Source: Sphingomonas aurantiaca
GTDB taxonomy: Bacteria > Pseudomonadota > Alphaproteobacteria > Sphingomonadales > Sphingomonadaceae
Assembly (NCBI RefSeq): GCF_003050705.1
Contig: NZ_QAOG01000003.1
Location: forward strand, 496,001-560,000
Direction: 5' to 3'
Length of the DNA: 64,000 nucleotides
Of the stretch, positions 1-7,812 are shown in pieces. How positions within the stretch are numbered: position 1 is the stretch's first letter; every line of letters starts with the position of its first letter. Below the pieces are notes generated by a model that saw nothing but the letters and a program-made list of their open reading frames with translations, was not told where the DNA came from and did no database searches. The translations under genes were made by a program, and so were the position numbers.

Positions 1-1334
1 GCCTCGACCGCGGCGTTCATCGCCAGCACGCGCGTCTGGAACGCGATCTTGTCGAGCCCCTCGATTACGCTGTCGATGCCCTTTGCACTCTCGCTGACCC
101 GGGTCATCGCCTGGACCGCCTCGTCGGCAATCTCGCGGCCGCCGGCGACCGTGGTGATCGCGCCGTCCGCGCGCTCGACCGTCCGTCCGGCGGCGACCGC
201 GGTCGCCTGCAGGCGCTGGTCCATCTGCGCGATCGCGGCGGCGGTCTCCTCCAGGCTGGCGGCATTGCCCTCGGTGCGGCGGGCGAGATCCTCGCTCGCC
301 TGCGCGATCTCCTGCGATCCGGTGCTGATCATCGTGGTCCCTTGCGCGACCGATCCGATCAATCCGCGCAGGCTGTCGATAGCGCTGTTGAAATTATCCT
401 TGAGTCCGGTGAACGGCGCGTGGAGATCGGCATCGATCTTGGCGGTCAAATCACCATCCGCCAGCGCGGTGAGGCCCGTGCCCAGGCTGTCGACGATCAG
501 CGCCGCCTGCGCCTGTTTCGCCGCCTCGGCCGCCTGTAGCTGGTTGCGGAACGCCAGCATCGCCTTGGCGATGTCGCCCAGCTCGTCGCCGCGATCCGCC
601 CCCGTCACTTCGGCGTCGAGATTCCCGTCGCCGAGCTCGCGCATCGTTTCCGCCAACACGATGATCGGCTTGACGACCCGGCGCACGGCCAGCGTCACGA
701 ACGCGATCGTCCCTGCGATGCCGATCCCCAGCGTGATGACGAGAAGGATCATCGCGATCTGCCCGACCCGCTCGGCATCGTCCGCGGACCGGTGCGAATT
801 CGCCTCGATCGCGTCCGACGCGGCACCCATCGCGACCTCGAGGCCGCGGAACTGATCGAAGAATCCCGGCAGCATCGCGCGCGCGGCGCCGGGATCGGTG
901 CCGATGCGATCGATCAGCCGTTCGGCGGACTGGACATAGGCCTCCATCGGCGCCGCCAGCTTCGAGGTTACCGCGGCGACCGAGGCGTCGCCGGTATAGG
1001 CCGAGTCCGCCGCTATGCCCTTGCGCAGCTCGGCGAGATGGCCGCGGAAGTCGTTCTGGATATCGCTGCTCTTGAGCGTGCTGCCCGGCTCCGCGGCCTG
1101 GAACGAAGCCAGCACGTCGCTGCGGATGGCGTCGTGCATCATGTCCGCGCCTTCGTGGTTGGCGAAGAGCGCTGCCGCCGCCGTCTGGCGGTGTTGCGCG
1201 GCGGTCTGCATCCAGGCGGCGGCGATGCCGGTCGCGCCGCAGAGCAGCATCAGCGCGAACAGAGCCGCGCCTGCGATACGGATGGCACGGTTCAGCGACA
1301 TCGCATCGCGCGCTCTGGACTTTGAGTGTGACAT
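1..1334 (-). CDS. Methyl-accepting chemotaxis protein (3' part outside window)
   Basis: Transmembrane chemoreceptor that would signal through CheW/CheA. Read from 1334 downwards it has a short cytoplasmic N-terminus, a first membrane segment (about residues 17-36), a periplasmic helical sensor of about 150 residues, a second membrane segment, a HAMP region, and the start of the coiled-coil signalling domain. The frame is cut just after the hairpin-tip motif (IAFQTRVLAMNAAVEA), which is diagnostic of the family, so the C-terminal methylation helix is outside the window. The start at 1334 is preferred because GGAAGAGG lies about 10 bases upstream; an in-frame ATG at 1301 lacks a good ribosome site. 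The ligand cannot be told. The gene is divergent from the porin gene that follows. Confidence 0.9.
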   Translation of the reverse strand, partial: MSHSKSRARDAMSLNRAIRIAGAALFALMLLCGATGIAAAWMQTAAQHRQTAAAALFANHEGADMMHDAIRSDVLASFQAAEPGSTLKSSDIQNDFRGHLAELRKGIAADSAYTGDASVAAVTSKLAAPMEAYVQSAERLIDRIGTDPGAARAMLPGFFDQFRGLEVAMGAASDAIEANSHRSADDAERVGQIAMILLVITLGIGIAGTIAFVTLAVRRVVKPIIVLAETMRELGDGNLDAEVTGADRGDELGDIAKAMLAFRNQLQAAEAAKQAQAALIVDSLGTGLTALADGDLTAKIDADLHAPFTGLKDNFNSAIDSLRGLIGSVAQGTTMISTGSQEIAQASEDLARRTEGNAASLEETAAAIAQMDQRLQATAVAAGRTVERADGAITTVAGGREIADEAVQAMTRVSESAKGIDSVIEGLDKIAFQTRVLAMNAAVE

Positions 1335-1411
1335 GTTTCGGCGACCTCTTCCGGACTCGGGCAAAATTACATTCCTATAATAGGACAAGCCGATTGGCCG
1401 GAGGATGGCGC

Positions 1412-2608
1412 GTGAATATTATGGCAGTGTCTCGATTTGCCCTGCCGGCACTTTTACTGTCTGCGGCTTGGACCCATCTTGCTGCCGCGCAGTCCGGCGC
1501 ACCCGAATCCGCGCCCCGCGCCGTCACGGTCGAGGGGCGGTACGTCCTTGATCTCATGGGCAACGTCGCCGGTGGGGACAAGCGCGGCGCACGCGTGCTG
1601 GGCAATGCCGAGCTGACCGCGGACGGCGATCTGGACCGGCTGGCGGGCTGGCGCGGCGCGCGCGCGCATCTGCATCTGCTGGGCAATCATGGCGGGGCGA
1701 TCAACACGCTGGCGGGGACGTTGCAGGGCGTCGACAATATCGAAGTCGCCAAGGGACGCGCCAAACTGTACGAGGCGTGGGTCGAGCAGGACATTGCCGG
1801 TGGTCGTGCGGCGTTGCTGGTCGGACTGTCCGACCTGAACGTCGATTTCTACCAGAATGATTCGGCGGGGCTGTTGGTCGCGCCGGCGTTCGGCATCGGG
1901 TCTGAACTCGCGGCGACAGGCCCCAACGGACCGTCAATCTTTCCCTCGACCGCGTTGACGCTGCGGCTAAACGTGGCGATCGCCAGCTTGGGCTATGTCC
2001 GCGCGGCGGTCGTGAATGCGCGTGCGGGCGTGCTGGGCGATGCCGCGGGAATCGATTTCGGGATGCATGACGGCGCGCTGCTGATCGCCGAGGCGGGGAC
2101 GCGCACGAACGGCAAGCTGGCGATCGGCGGCTGGCGCTATACGCGGCACCAGGACGACATGGCCGCGTGCGACGGCAGCGGCGTGCCCCTCCGGCGGACC
2201 GCGACCGGGGCCTATGTCCTGATCGACCAGCATCTGTCGGGCGACGAGCACCACGGCATTGATCTGTTCTTTCGCGCAGGCGTGTCGGAAGGGCGGACGA
2301 CGCCGTTCCGCGGCGGATTCCAGCTGGGGCTGCTCGCAAACGGGCTGGTTCCGGGGCGCCCCGACGGCCAGCTGTCGGTCGGTCTTGCGCAGGGCCGGTT
2401 GTCGAATGCGTTCCGCCGTATGCTCCGCGATTCGGGTGAGTCCGCCGATGCCGCCGAGACGGGAGTCGAACTCACCTATCAGGACAAGGTGGCGCCGTTC
2501 CTGTCGGTCCAGCCCGACGCCCAGTATATCCGTCGCGCCTTCGCCGATGGTGGGCGCAAGTCGACCCTGGTGGCCGGATTGCGCCTGATCGCTGCCTTTT
2601 CCCGCTGA
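1412..2608 (+). CDS. OprB-family carbohydrate-selective porin
   Basis: Predicted outer-membrane beta-barrel of 398 residues for diffusion of sugars or other small solutes. A signal peptide (hydrophobic stretch ending AAAQ) is followed by alternating hydrophobic strands. The segment around LGNAELTADGD, YEAWVEQ and LVGLSDLNVDFYQND is typical of OprB porins. The GTG at 1412 is chosen because GGAGG at 1400-1404 sits seven bases upstream; ATG 1421 is the alternative and would still retain the signal peptide. The barrel closes with a C-terminal hydrophobic strand. It stands alone, divergent from the chemoreceptor gene. The substrate is not determined. Confidence 0.8.
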   Translation: MNIMAVSRFALPALLLSAAWTHLAAAQSGAPESAPRAVTVEGRYVLDLMGNVAGGDKRGARVLGNAELTADGDLDRLAGWRGARAHLHLLGNHGGAINTLAGTLQGVDNIEVAKGRAKLYEAWVEQDIAGGRAALLVGLSDLNVDFYQNDSAGLLVAPAFGIGSELAATGPNGPSIFPSTALTLRLNVAIASLGYVRAAVVNARAGVLGDAAGIDFGMHDGALLIAEAGTRTNGKLAIGGWRYTRHQDDMAACDGSGVPLRRTATGAYVLIDQHLSGDEHHGIDLFFRAGVSEGRTTPFRGGFQLGLLANGLVPGRPDGQLSVGLAQGRLSNAFRRMLRDSGESADAAETGVELTYQDKVAPFLSVQPDAQYIRRAFADGGRKSTLVAGLRLIAAFSR

Positions 2609-2664
2609 CGATCGCGCCGACATCCGCCGCTGCCCAATCGGGTGCGATGCTGTACCGTCGGGCG

Positions 2665-3390
2665 ATGGACGACGCACAATTGACGCTGGACCTGGACGGG
2701 TGGGAGGGGCCGCTCGACCTGTTGCTGACGCTGGCGCGCGGGCAGAAGGTGGATCTGCGGCGGATCTCGATCCTGGCGCTGGTCGAGCAGTATCTGGGCT
2801 ATGTCGAGTCCGCGCGCGCGCTCAAGCTGGAGCTGGCCGCCGATTATCTCGTGATGGCGGCGTGGCTGGCCTATCTGAAATCGGCGTTGCTGCTGCCCCG
2901 CGATCCGCTGGCCGAACCCGATCCGGAGGCGCTGGCGTTCAGGCTGCAACGGCGGCTCGAGCGGCTGAGCGCGATGCGTGAAGCCGGCGCGCGGTTGATG
3001 GCGCGCGATCGCAGCGGCCGCGACGTGTTCGCGCGCGGCGCACCCGAGGGCTTGCGGACGGTGCGCAAGGCGGTGTGGCAGGCCGAGATCTTCGACCTGA
3101 TCGCCGCCTATGGCCGGATCTCGGCGCGGACTCGGCCGGTGATGCATGTCGTCGCCGATCGCGAGGTGATGACGCTGGAGGCGGCGCTCGACCGCGTCTC
3201 GACGCTGGTCGGCACGCGGATCGACTGGAGCGTGATCGAGAGTTTCCTGCCCGAGGCAGGCGAAAGGCTGCGACGCTCGGCGCTCGCGTCGAGCTTCGTC
3301 GCGGCGCTCGAACTCGCGCGGCAGGGCCGGATCGAGCTGCGCCAGGCCGCGCCGTTCGCGCCGCTCTATCTGCGGGCCTGCGCGTCGTGA
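2665..3390 (+). CDS. scpA: Segregation and condensation protein A (kleisin)
   Basis: Kleisin subunit of the Smc-ScpA-ScpB condensin, which organises and segregates the chromosome. The N-terminal hallmark WEGPLDLLLTLARGQKVDL is present, followed by the Smc-binding helices and a C-terminal winged-helix segment; at 241 residues it is of normal length. ATG 2665 is preferred because the family motif begins about 14 residues later; ATG 2647 would add six residues. The stop overlaps the scpB start (GTGA at 3387-3390), which implies translational coupling. Confidence 0.93.
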   Translation: MDDAQLTLDLDGWEGPLDLLLTLARGQKVDLRRISILALVEQYLGYVESARALKLELAADYLVMAAWLAYLKSALLLPRDPLAEPDPEALAFRLQRRLERLSAMREAGARLMARDRSGRDVFARGAPEGLRTVRKAVWQAEIFDLIAAYGRISARTRPVMHVVADREVMTLEAALDRVSTLVGTRIDWSVIESFLPEAGERLRRSALASSFVAALELARQGRIELRQAAPFAPLYLRACAS

Positions 3391-3977
3391 CTCCGCCCGA
3401 CGCCTTCACCCGCGCGGTCGAGGCGGTGCTGTTCGCCGCCGATACGCCGCTCACCATCGACTCTATCCGCGCGCATGTCGGGGCGGGGGACGTCCGCGCC
3501 GCGCTGAACCGGCTGGCGGACGACTATGCGGGCCGCGGGATCGTCATCGTCCAGCGCGGCGAGCGGTGGCAGTTCCAGACCGCAGCCGACATGGCGCACA
3601 TGCTGCGCCGCGACCGCGAGGAACCGCGCCGGCTCAGTCGCGCGGGGATCGAGACGCTGGCGATCATCGCCTATCACGAGCCGGTGACGCGCGCCGAGAT
3701 CGAGGCGATTCGCGGGGTGCAGATCTCGAAGGGGACGCTCGACGTGCTGATGGAGGCGGGCTGGGCGAAACCGGCAGGGCGTCGCGAAGTCCCGGGGCGA
3801 CCGCTGATGTTCGCGACGACGCCCGAATTCCTCGTCCATTTTGGGCTGACCAGCCGCCGCGACCTGCCGGGGATCGACGATCTGCGCGCCGCGGGGCTGC
3901 TCGATCCGGTCGATCTCGCCTTCGATCGGCTCGACGACGGTGAAGATGGCGAGGTGGCTGGCAATGCGGCGGGATGA
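3387..3977 (+). CDS. scpB: Segregation and condensation protein B
   Basis: Winged-helix partner of ScpA in the Smc condensin complex. The 196-residue product opens with FTRAVEAVLFAADTPL and contains LSRAGIETLAIIAYHEPVT and GRPLMFATTPEFL, all characteristic of ScpB. Translation starts at the GTG that overlaps the scpA stop codon. The tatABC genes follow within 40 bases on the same strand; scpA-scpB-tatABC is a common gene order in sphingomonads, so one transcript is likely. Confidence 0.93.
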   Translation: MTPPDAFTRAVEAVLFAADTPLTIDSIRAHVGAGDVRAALNRLADDYAGRGIVIVQRGERWQFQTAADMAHMLRRDREEPRRLSRAGIETLAIIAYHEPVTRAEIEAIRGVQISKGTLDVLMEAGWAKPAGRREVPGRPLMFATTPEFLVHFGLTSRRDLPGIDDLRAAGLLDPVDLAFDRLDDGEDGEVAGNAAG

Positions 3978-4012
3978 GGCTTAGATAGGGTTCAGTTTCC
4001 AGGAGAATTGCC

Positions 4013-4258
4013 ATGGGCGGTTTTAGCCCGATTCACTTGCTTGTGCTCGCGGTCGTCGCGATCCTCCTTCTCGGCGGTGGCCGATTCTCGAACCTGATGG
4101 GCGACGTCGCCAAGGGCGTGAAGAACTTCAAGAAGGGCATGTCCGAGAACGACGACGAGACGCCGGCCAAGCCTTCGGCACGGATCGAAGCGCAGAAGTC
4201 GGCCGATCCCGCGTTCGACCGCGACGGCAATCGCGTCCGTGACGACCGTCCTGCCTGA
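4013..4258 (+). CDS. tatA: Twin-arginine translocase subunit TatA
   Basis: Small membrane protein (81 residues) that polymerises to form the Tat conduit for folded proteins. It has one N-terminal membrane helix (IHLLVLAVVAILLLGGG), the FSNLMGDVAKGVKNFKKGM amphipathic helix, and a charged disordered tail. A GGAG ribosome site lies just upstream. It is first of tatA-tatB-tatC; two TatA-type helices in a row followed by TatC leave little doubt. Confidence 0.95.
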   Translation: MGGFSPIHLLVLAVVAILLLGGGRFSNLMGDVAKGVKNFKKGMSENDDETPAKPSARIEAQKSADPAFDRDGNRVRDDRPA

Positions 4259-4296
4259 AGCCGGCGGACTTGAAGACTTTAGATAGGCGCGGCTGA

Positions 4297-4812
4297 ATGT
4301 TCGATATCGCGCCCTCCGAGTTTCTGCTCGTGGCTTTCGTCGCGTTGGTCGTGATCGGCCCGAAGGATCTGCCAAAGGCGATGCGCGTGGTCGGCTATTG
4401 GGTCGGCAAGGCGCGTGGCGTCGCGCGGCAGTTCCGTTCGGGTTTTGATTCGATGGTCCGCGAGGCCGAACTCGAGGAAATGGAAAAGCGCTGGGCGTCG
4501 GAAAACGAACGCATCATGCGTGAGCATCCGCAGACGGGCGCGGCCGTGGACACCACGCAGGTCGTGCATTCGCCAGAGACGGAGGAGCATCGCCGCGATT
4601 ATCGCTCGATCGACGAGGTCGACGATCATACGAGCGAGCCGGTGTTGGTCGAGAAGCCTGTGGTCGCCCCGGCACCGACGCACGCATCGCCGGCGGCGGC
4701 GGAAACGTCCGTCGGCGATCGCGGTCCCGACCCGGTCGAGGCACCGGCGGCTGCCCCGGCAGCACCCCATCCCGACGACAAGACCGGCAAATCCGACGTA
4801 GCGTCATCGTGA
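4297..4812 (+). CDS. tatB: Twin-arginine translocase subunit TatB
   Basis: Tat substrate-receptor component that works with TatC. The N-terminus (MFDIAPSEFLLVAFVALVVI then GPKDLP) is the TatB membrane helix and hinge, followed by an amphipathic helix with RQFRSGFDSMVREAELEEM. The remainder, about 100 residues, is acidic, low-complexity and rich in proline and alanine, as usual for the alphaproteobacterial form. 171 residues. It lies 38 bases after tatA and 43 bases before tatC. Confidence 0.94.
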   Translation: MFDIAPSEFLLVAFVALVVIGPKDLPKAMRVVGYWVGKARGVARQFRSGFDSMVREAELEEMEKRWASENERIMREHPQTGAAVDTTQVVHSPETEEHRRDYRSIDEVDDHTSEPVLVEKPVVAPAPTHASPAAAETSVGDRGPDPVEAPAAAPAAPHPDDKTGKSDVASS

Positions 4813-4855
4813 GCGCTCCCCGCGTGATTGCCCCCCATAGCGCCGAAAGCACAGC

Positions 4856-5650
4856 ATGAGCGAGATCGACGAAAGCCGGGCACCGTTGCTCGACCATCTG
4901 ATCGAGCTGCGGCGGCGATTGCTCTATTGCATCGCCGCGCTGGTCGTGACGTTCGGGATCGCGATGTACTTTGCCGAAGATATCTTCGGCTTCCTCGTCC
5001 ACCCGCTGCTTGCGGCGGGGCAGAACAAGGTCATCTATACCGAGATCTTCGAGGCGTTCTTCGTCCAGATCAAGGTCGCGTTCTTCGCCGCGATGATGCT
5101 GTCCTTCCCGGTGATCGCGAACCAGCTTTGGCAGTTCGTCGCGCCCGGTTTGTACAAGAAGGAGAAGCGCGCGCTCCTGCCGTTCATCCTCGCAACGCCG
5201 GTGCTGTTCCTGACCGGCGCGGCAATGGCCTATTACGTCGCGATCCCGATGGCGCTGCACTTCCTGCTCGGGTTCGACGGGATGGTCGGCGGCATCCACC
5301 GCGAGGCGCTGCCAGGGATTGGCAATTATCTGTCGTTCACGATGCAGTTCCTGTTCGGCTTCGGCATATCGTTCCTGCTGCCCGTCCTGCTGATGCTGCT
5401 CGAGCGGGCCGGGATCGTCACGCGCAAGCAGCTGATCGGCGCGCGGCGCTATGCGATCGTCGCGGCGTTCGCGATTGCCGCGGTGCTGACGCCGCCCGAT
5501 ATCGGCTCGCAGCTGCTGCTCGCGATCCCGCTGGTGATCCTGTACGAGCTCGCCCTGATCGGGATCTGGTTCACCGAACGCAGCCGCGCCAAGGCCAAGG
5601 CCGATGAGGGTGACGGCGAGAGCGACTCCACCGACCTCGTCGAACGCTGA
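4856..5650 (+). CDS. tatC: Twin-arginine translocase subunit TatC
   Basis: Polytopic core of the Tat receptor (264 residues, six membrane helices), which recognises the twin-arginine signal peptide. The conserved N-terminus (LLDHLIELRRRLLYC), the FVQIKVAFFAAMMLSFPVIA segment, and the QLWQFVAPGLYKKEK loop are all present, with a charged cytoplasmic tail. It ends the tat operon; a strong hairpin follows at once (5660-5687). Confidence 0.96.
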   Translation: MSEIDESRAPLLDHLIELRRRLLYCIAALVVTFGIAMYFAEDIFGFLVHPLLAAGQNKVIYTEIFEAFFVQIKVAFFAAMMLSFPVIANQLWQFVAPGLYKKEKRALLPFILATPVLFLTGAAMAYYVAIPMALHFLLGFDGMVGGIHREALPGIGNYLSFTMQFLFGFGISFLLPVLLMLLERAGIVTRKQLIGARRYAIVAAFAIAAVLTPPDIGSQLLLAIPLVILYELALIGIWFTERSRAKAKADEGDGESDSTDLVER

Positions 5651-5654
5651 TACG

Positions 5655-5687
5655 AAAACGGGGTCCGGTGCGCGTGCACCGGACCCC
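5655..5687 (-). terminator. Strong hairpin between tatC and the entericidin-like gene
   Basis: Perfect 12-bp stem (GGGGTCCGGTGC with its complement at 5676-5687) around a four-base loop. On the minus strand the stem is followed by GTTTT, so it reads as a Rho-independent terminator for the small lipoprotein gene; from the other side it can also stop tatC transcripts. The two genes converge on it. Confidence 0.8.
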
Positions 5688-5713
5688 GTGTCCTTACCAA
5701 TAGCGCAAATGGC

Positions 5714-5848
5714 TTACTTGGCGTTATCCGCGGTCTTGGCGACAGTCTTGCCTGCCGAAGCCACGTCCTTGCCTGCACCCTCGACCGTGTTGCATGCCGA
5801 CACCATCAGAGCGCTGGCCACAATCGCCAGACCAACCAACTTACGCAT
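5714..5848 (-). CDS. Entericidin-like small lipoprotein
   Basis: 44-residue precursor with a lipoprotein signal peptide: MRKLVGLAIVASALMVSAC, with the modified cysteine at residue 19. The mature part of about 26 residues (TVEGAGKDVASAGKTVAKTA) has the repeated GKDV/GKTV pattern of the EcnA/EcnB entericidin family. A strong ribosome site (AGGAGG) lies seven bases before the ATG at 5848, which fixes the start. In other bacteria these peptides are stress-related membrane lipoproteins. It lies just downstream of the proposed stress sRNA and carries its own possible EcfG-type promoter. The family call rests on size and pattern only. Confidence 0.8.
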   Translation of the reverse strand: MRKLVGLAIVASALMVSACNTVEGAGKDVASAGKTVAKTADNAK

Positions 5849-5890
5849 GATAATTCCTCCTAGAAAAGGCACGAATGCCACCGGGGGTGA

Positions 5891-5915
5891 AATGATCGGG
5901 ATAGCAGTTCGTTCC
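5891..5915 (-). promoter_or_regulatory. Possible EcfG-type promoter of the entericidin-like gene
   Basis: On the minus strand GGAAC (5915-5911) is followed, after 16 bases, by CATT (5894-5891). This matches the alphaproteobacterial EcfG consensus GGAAC-N16/17-CGTT with one mismatch in the -10. The predicted start would give a leader of about 35 bases. It is weaker than the exact match upstream of the sRNA. Confidence 0.35.
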
Positions 5916-5971
5916 TGACAAACCGCCACAATTTCCGGTGGCTGCGGCGCAGGGCGCCCGGCAATGCCAAC

Positions 5972-6076
5972 GAAACGATAAAGGCCCAGACGTATCACCG
6001 GGGGGGGGAAGGGTGATGCGTCTGGGCCTATGACTTGGACAGCGAGAGCGGGGGGGCATAAAGTCGCTGTCCGAAA
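5972..6076 (-). ncRNA. Candidate EcfG-controlled sRNA with two C-loop hairpins
   Basis: No reading frame explains this stretch, yet it is highly structured. On the minus strand, immediately after an exact EcfG promoter, comes hairpin 1: a perfect 9-bp stem (GGACAGCGA, 6072-6064 with 6045-6037) around an 18-base loop containing seven consecutive C. Seven bases later comes hairpin 2: 17 of 18 bp paired (6029-6012 with 5999-5982) around a 12-base loop with nine consecutive C, followed by TTTATCGTTT as a terminator tail. The total is about 100 nt. Architecture, promoter type and C-rich loops recall GsrN, the sigma-T-dependent stress sRNA of Caulobacter, and the C-loop sRNAs that pair with Shine-Dalgarno regions. 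Function is inferred; expression is untested. Confidence 0.6.
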
Positions 6077-6081
6077 CATCC

Positions 6082-6106
6082 AACGGCGATCGCGTCAAAG
6101 TGTTCC
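6082..6106 (-). promoter_or_regulatory. Exact-consensus EcfG (general stress sigma) promoter
   Basis: Minus strand: GGAAC at 6106-6102, a 16-base spacer, then CGTT at 6085-6082. This is a perfect match to GGAAC-N16/17-CGTT used by EcfG in sphingomonads and other Alphaproteobacteria. The expected start (about 6074-6076) falls directly before the first sRNA hairpin. It lies beyond the phyP terminator, so it does not serve phyP. Confidence 0.65.
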
Positions 6107-6126
6107 GGGGTTCCGATGATCATTTG

Positions 6127-6174
6127 AAAAAAACTAGAGTCAAACAAACAGTAACTGTAATTCGCCTGCTCTAG
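6127..6174 (-). terminator. Possible terminator downstream of phyP
   Basis: Directly after the phyP stop codon, CTAGAG and CTCTAG form a 6-bp stem enclosing a 29-base loop with a small inner CAGT/ACTG-type pairing. Seven consecutive T follow on the minus strand (6133-6127). The stem is short, so efficiency is doubtful. Confidence 0.4.
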
Positions 6175-6175
6175 A

Positions 6176-7801
6176 TCAATCGCGACCCTTGATGGCAAAT
6201 GCGATCTCGTACGCCCCGACTAGCGGATCGTGATGCAGCGGCGAGCGCAACTGGCGTGACAGGCCCTCCATGACGCGGCCATACCGCGTTGCCGCTTCGC
6301 GCAGGGCGTCGCTCTCGACCAGCGCGCGTGAGACGACGCGCAACAGCGCGCGGTCGGGCGTGTCGGCGGGCTTCACCACGATCCGGATCTGCGCCGCGGG
6401 GTCGCACGACATCGCCAGCTCGATCGTCTCGGTCGCAAGGAACGCGATCGCCACGGCGACGTCCTGGTTGACCAGATACGGGTCGATATCGAGCGTTATG
6501 CCAAGTCCGTGCGAGCGATCCGATGCGGTCGCGCGAATGTTCGCGGACAATTCGCCGATCATCGTCCGCAGGTTGAGCCCGCGATTTTCCTCCAGCTCGG
6601 CGAAATGGTTGCGATGGACCACCGCGAGCGCGTCGACGCGGCGCTGGATCGACGCATAGGCCGCGGTCGCGTCCGCGCTTGGTGCGCTGCGCGCGTGAAA
6701 ATTGATGAGGCTGGAGATGACCTGCAGGTTGTTCTTCACCCGGTGATGGACTTCGCGGGTGAGCTTGGTCTGGCGGACCAGCCCTTCGGCCAGCCCGGCT
6801 TCGTGGAGCGCAACGGTCTGGCTGATCGCCTGGAAGGTCTCGCCGAGATCGCGAATCTCCTGCGCAGGCAGCGTACGGACCGCGCCGAGATCGAGCGCCT
6901 CGCCGGGCGTGAACGCGGCGACCGCACCGCGCAGGCGACGCAGAGGACGGATCAGCAGGCGGTCGACCACGAACCACGCGATGCTCGCCGCAGCGATCCA
7001 CATCAGCAGCGGGAGCAGCATCGCGACCACGAGCGACGAGGTTACCGGTGCGCTGCGAATGCTCGTGCGCAGACCGATCCCGGCGACGCCGAGATCGGTG
7101 CGCATCGTCTCCATGCGATCGAGCGGGCGTTCGTCGGGGATCGTCTCGAGCGTCAGCGCGTCCTCGTCGAGCACCAATGCGCTGCTGAACGTCAGCGCGC
7201 GGCTGGAGGGGCGACCGATGTTGCGGAGAAAGGACTGAGGGAAATAGGCGCGGGCAAAGGTGTCGCCGCTCGGCCCCGAGATTGCGAGCACGAGGCCGCG
7301 ATGCGGGATGATGTCCGCGGTGATCGGCATGTCCACCTGGCGGAACGCCGCGGACATGGGGATCGGCGTACCGCAGAGGACGGCGCCTTCGCGGTCGGTG
7401 ATCACGAACCGCGTGCCCGCGGAGGATTGTTGCGCGAACACGCCTTGCGCGCGTGCGCAACTCGGCGCGTCGGCAGGATCGTTGCCCAAAGCGTTTACCG
7501 CCACGCGAAGCGCGGTCATGTCGCCGACGAGTTCGATCGCGATCGCGCGTGCGCTTTCGTTAGCGGTCACGCGCAGGCGCGCACGCGCCTCGGTATCGGC
7601 AAGCCGGGTCGTCTGGAATGTCGCGAAGACGGCGATCAACGCCAGCGGCAGCAGGGCTGCGCTCAGGATCAGGAACAGCTTGGCGCCGGTGGGCAGCCGT
7701 CCCATCGCCGAGATCAGGCGTGGCTCGGCAGATCCGACGGGGGTGCCGTCGGCGTCTGTCGCGGGGATCGGGACGGGTTCTTGAGTGTGCGACGAGGCCA
7801 T
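6176..7801 (-). CDS. phyP: PhyP-like HisKA_2-family sensor with degenerate ATPase lobe
   Basis: Membrane sensor of 541 residues. Layout: membrane helix at about 41-62, periplasmic sensor to about 255, second helix at about 256-280, HAMP-like linker, then a HisKA_2 dimerisation domain with HHRVKNNLQVISSLINF (His353, Arg354, Asn357 of the HRxxN motif). The C-terminal ATP-binding lobe is short and eroded: the N-box asparagine is missing (FLATETIELA) and no DxGxG box is visible. In Sphingomonas, PhyP acts on the response regulator PhyR as a negative regulator, so a phosphatase-type role fits. It starts 12 bases after nepR, so the two probably share a transcript. Confidence in the family is high; in the exact role, moderate. 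Confidence 0.8.
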   Translation of the reverse strand: MASSHTQEPVPIPATDADGTPVGSAEPRLISAMGRLPTGAKLFLILSAALLPLALIAVFATFQTTRLADTEARARLRVTANESARAIAIELVGDMTALRVAVNALGNDPADAPSCARAQGVFAQQSSAGTRFVITDREGAVLCGTPIPMSAAFRQVDMPITADIIPHRGLVLAISGPSGDTFARAYFPQSFLRNIGRPSSRALTFSSALVLDEDALTLETIPDERPLDRMETMRTDLGVAGIGLRTSIRSAPVTSSLVVAMLLPLLMWIAAASIAWFVVDRLLIRPLRRLRGAVAAFTPGEALDLGAVRTLPAQEIRDLGETFQAISQTVALHEAGLAEGLVRQTKLTREVHHRVKNNLQVISSLINFHARSAPSADATAAYASIQRRVDALAVVHRNHFAELEENRGLNLRTMIGELSANIRATASDRSHGLGITLDIDPYLVNQDVAVAIAFLATETIELAMSCDPAAQIRIVVKPADTPDRALLRVVSRALVESDALREAATRYGRVMEGLSRQLRSPLHHDPLVGAYEIAFAIKGRD

Positions 7802-7812
7802 CCGGCCCGCGC

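Noticed and set aside
49..1380. Plus-strand open frames over the chemoreceptor gene
   Set aside because: They mirror the minus-strand codons; only the minus frame shows HAMP, coiled-coil and the conserved hairpin-tip motif.
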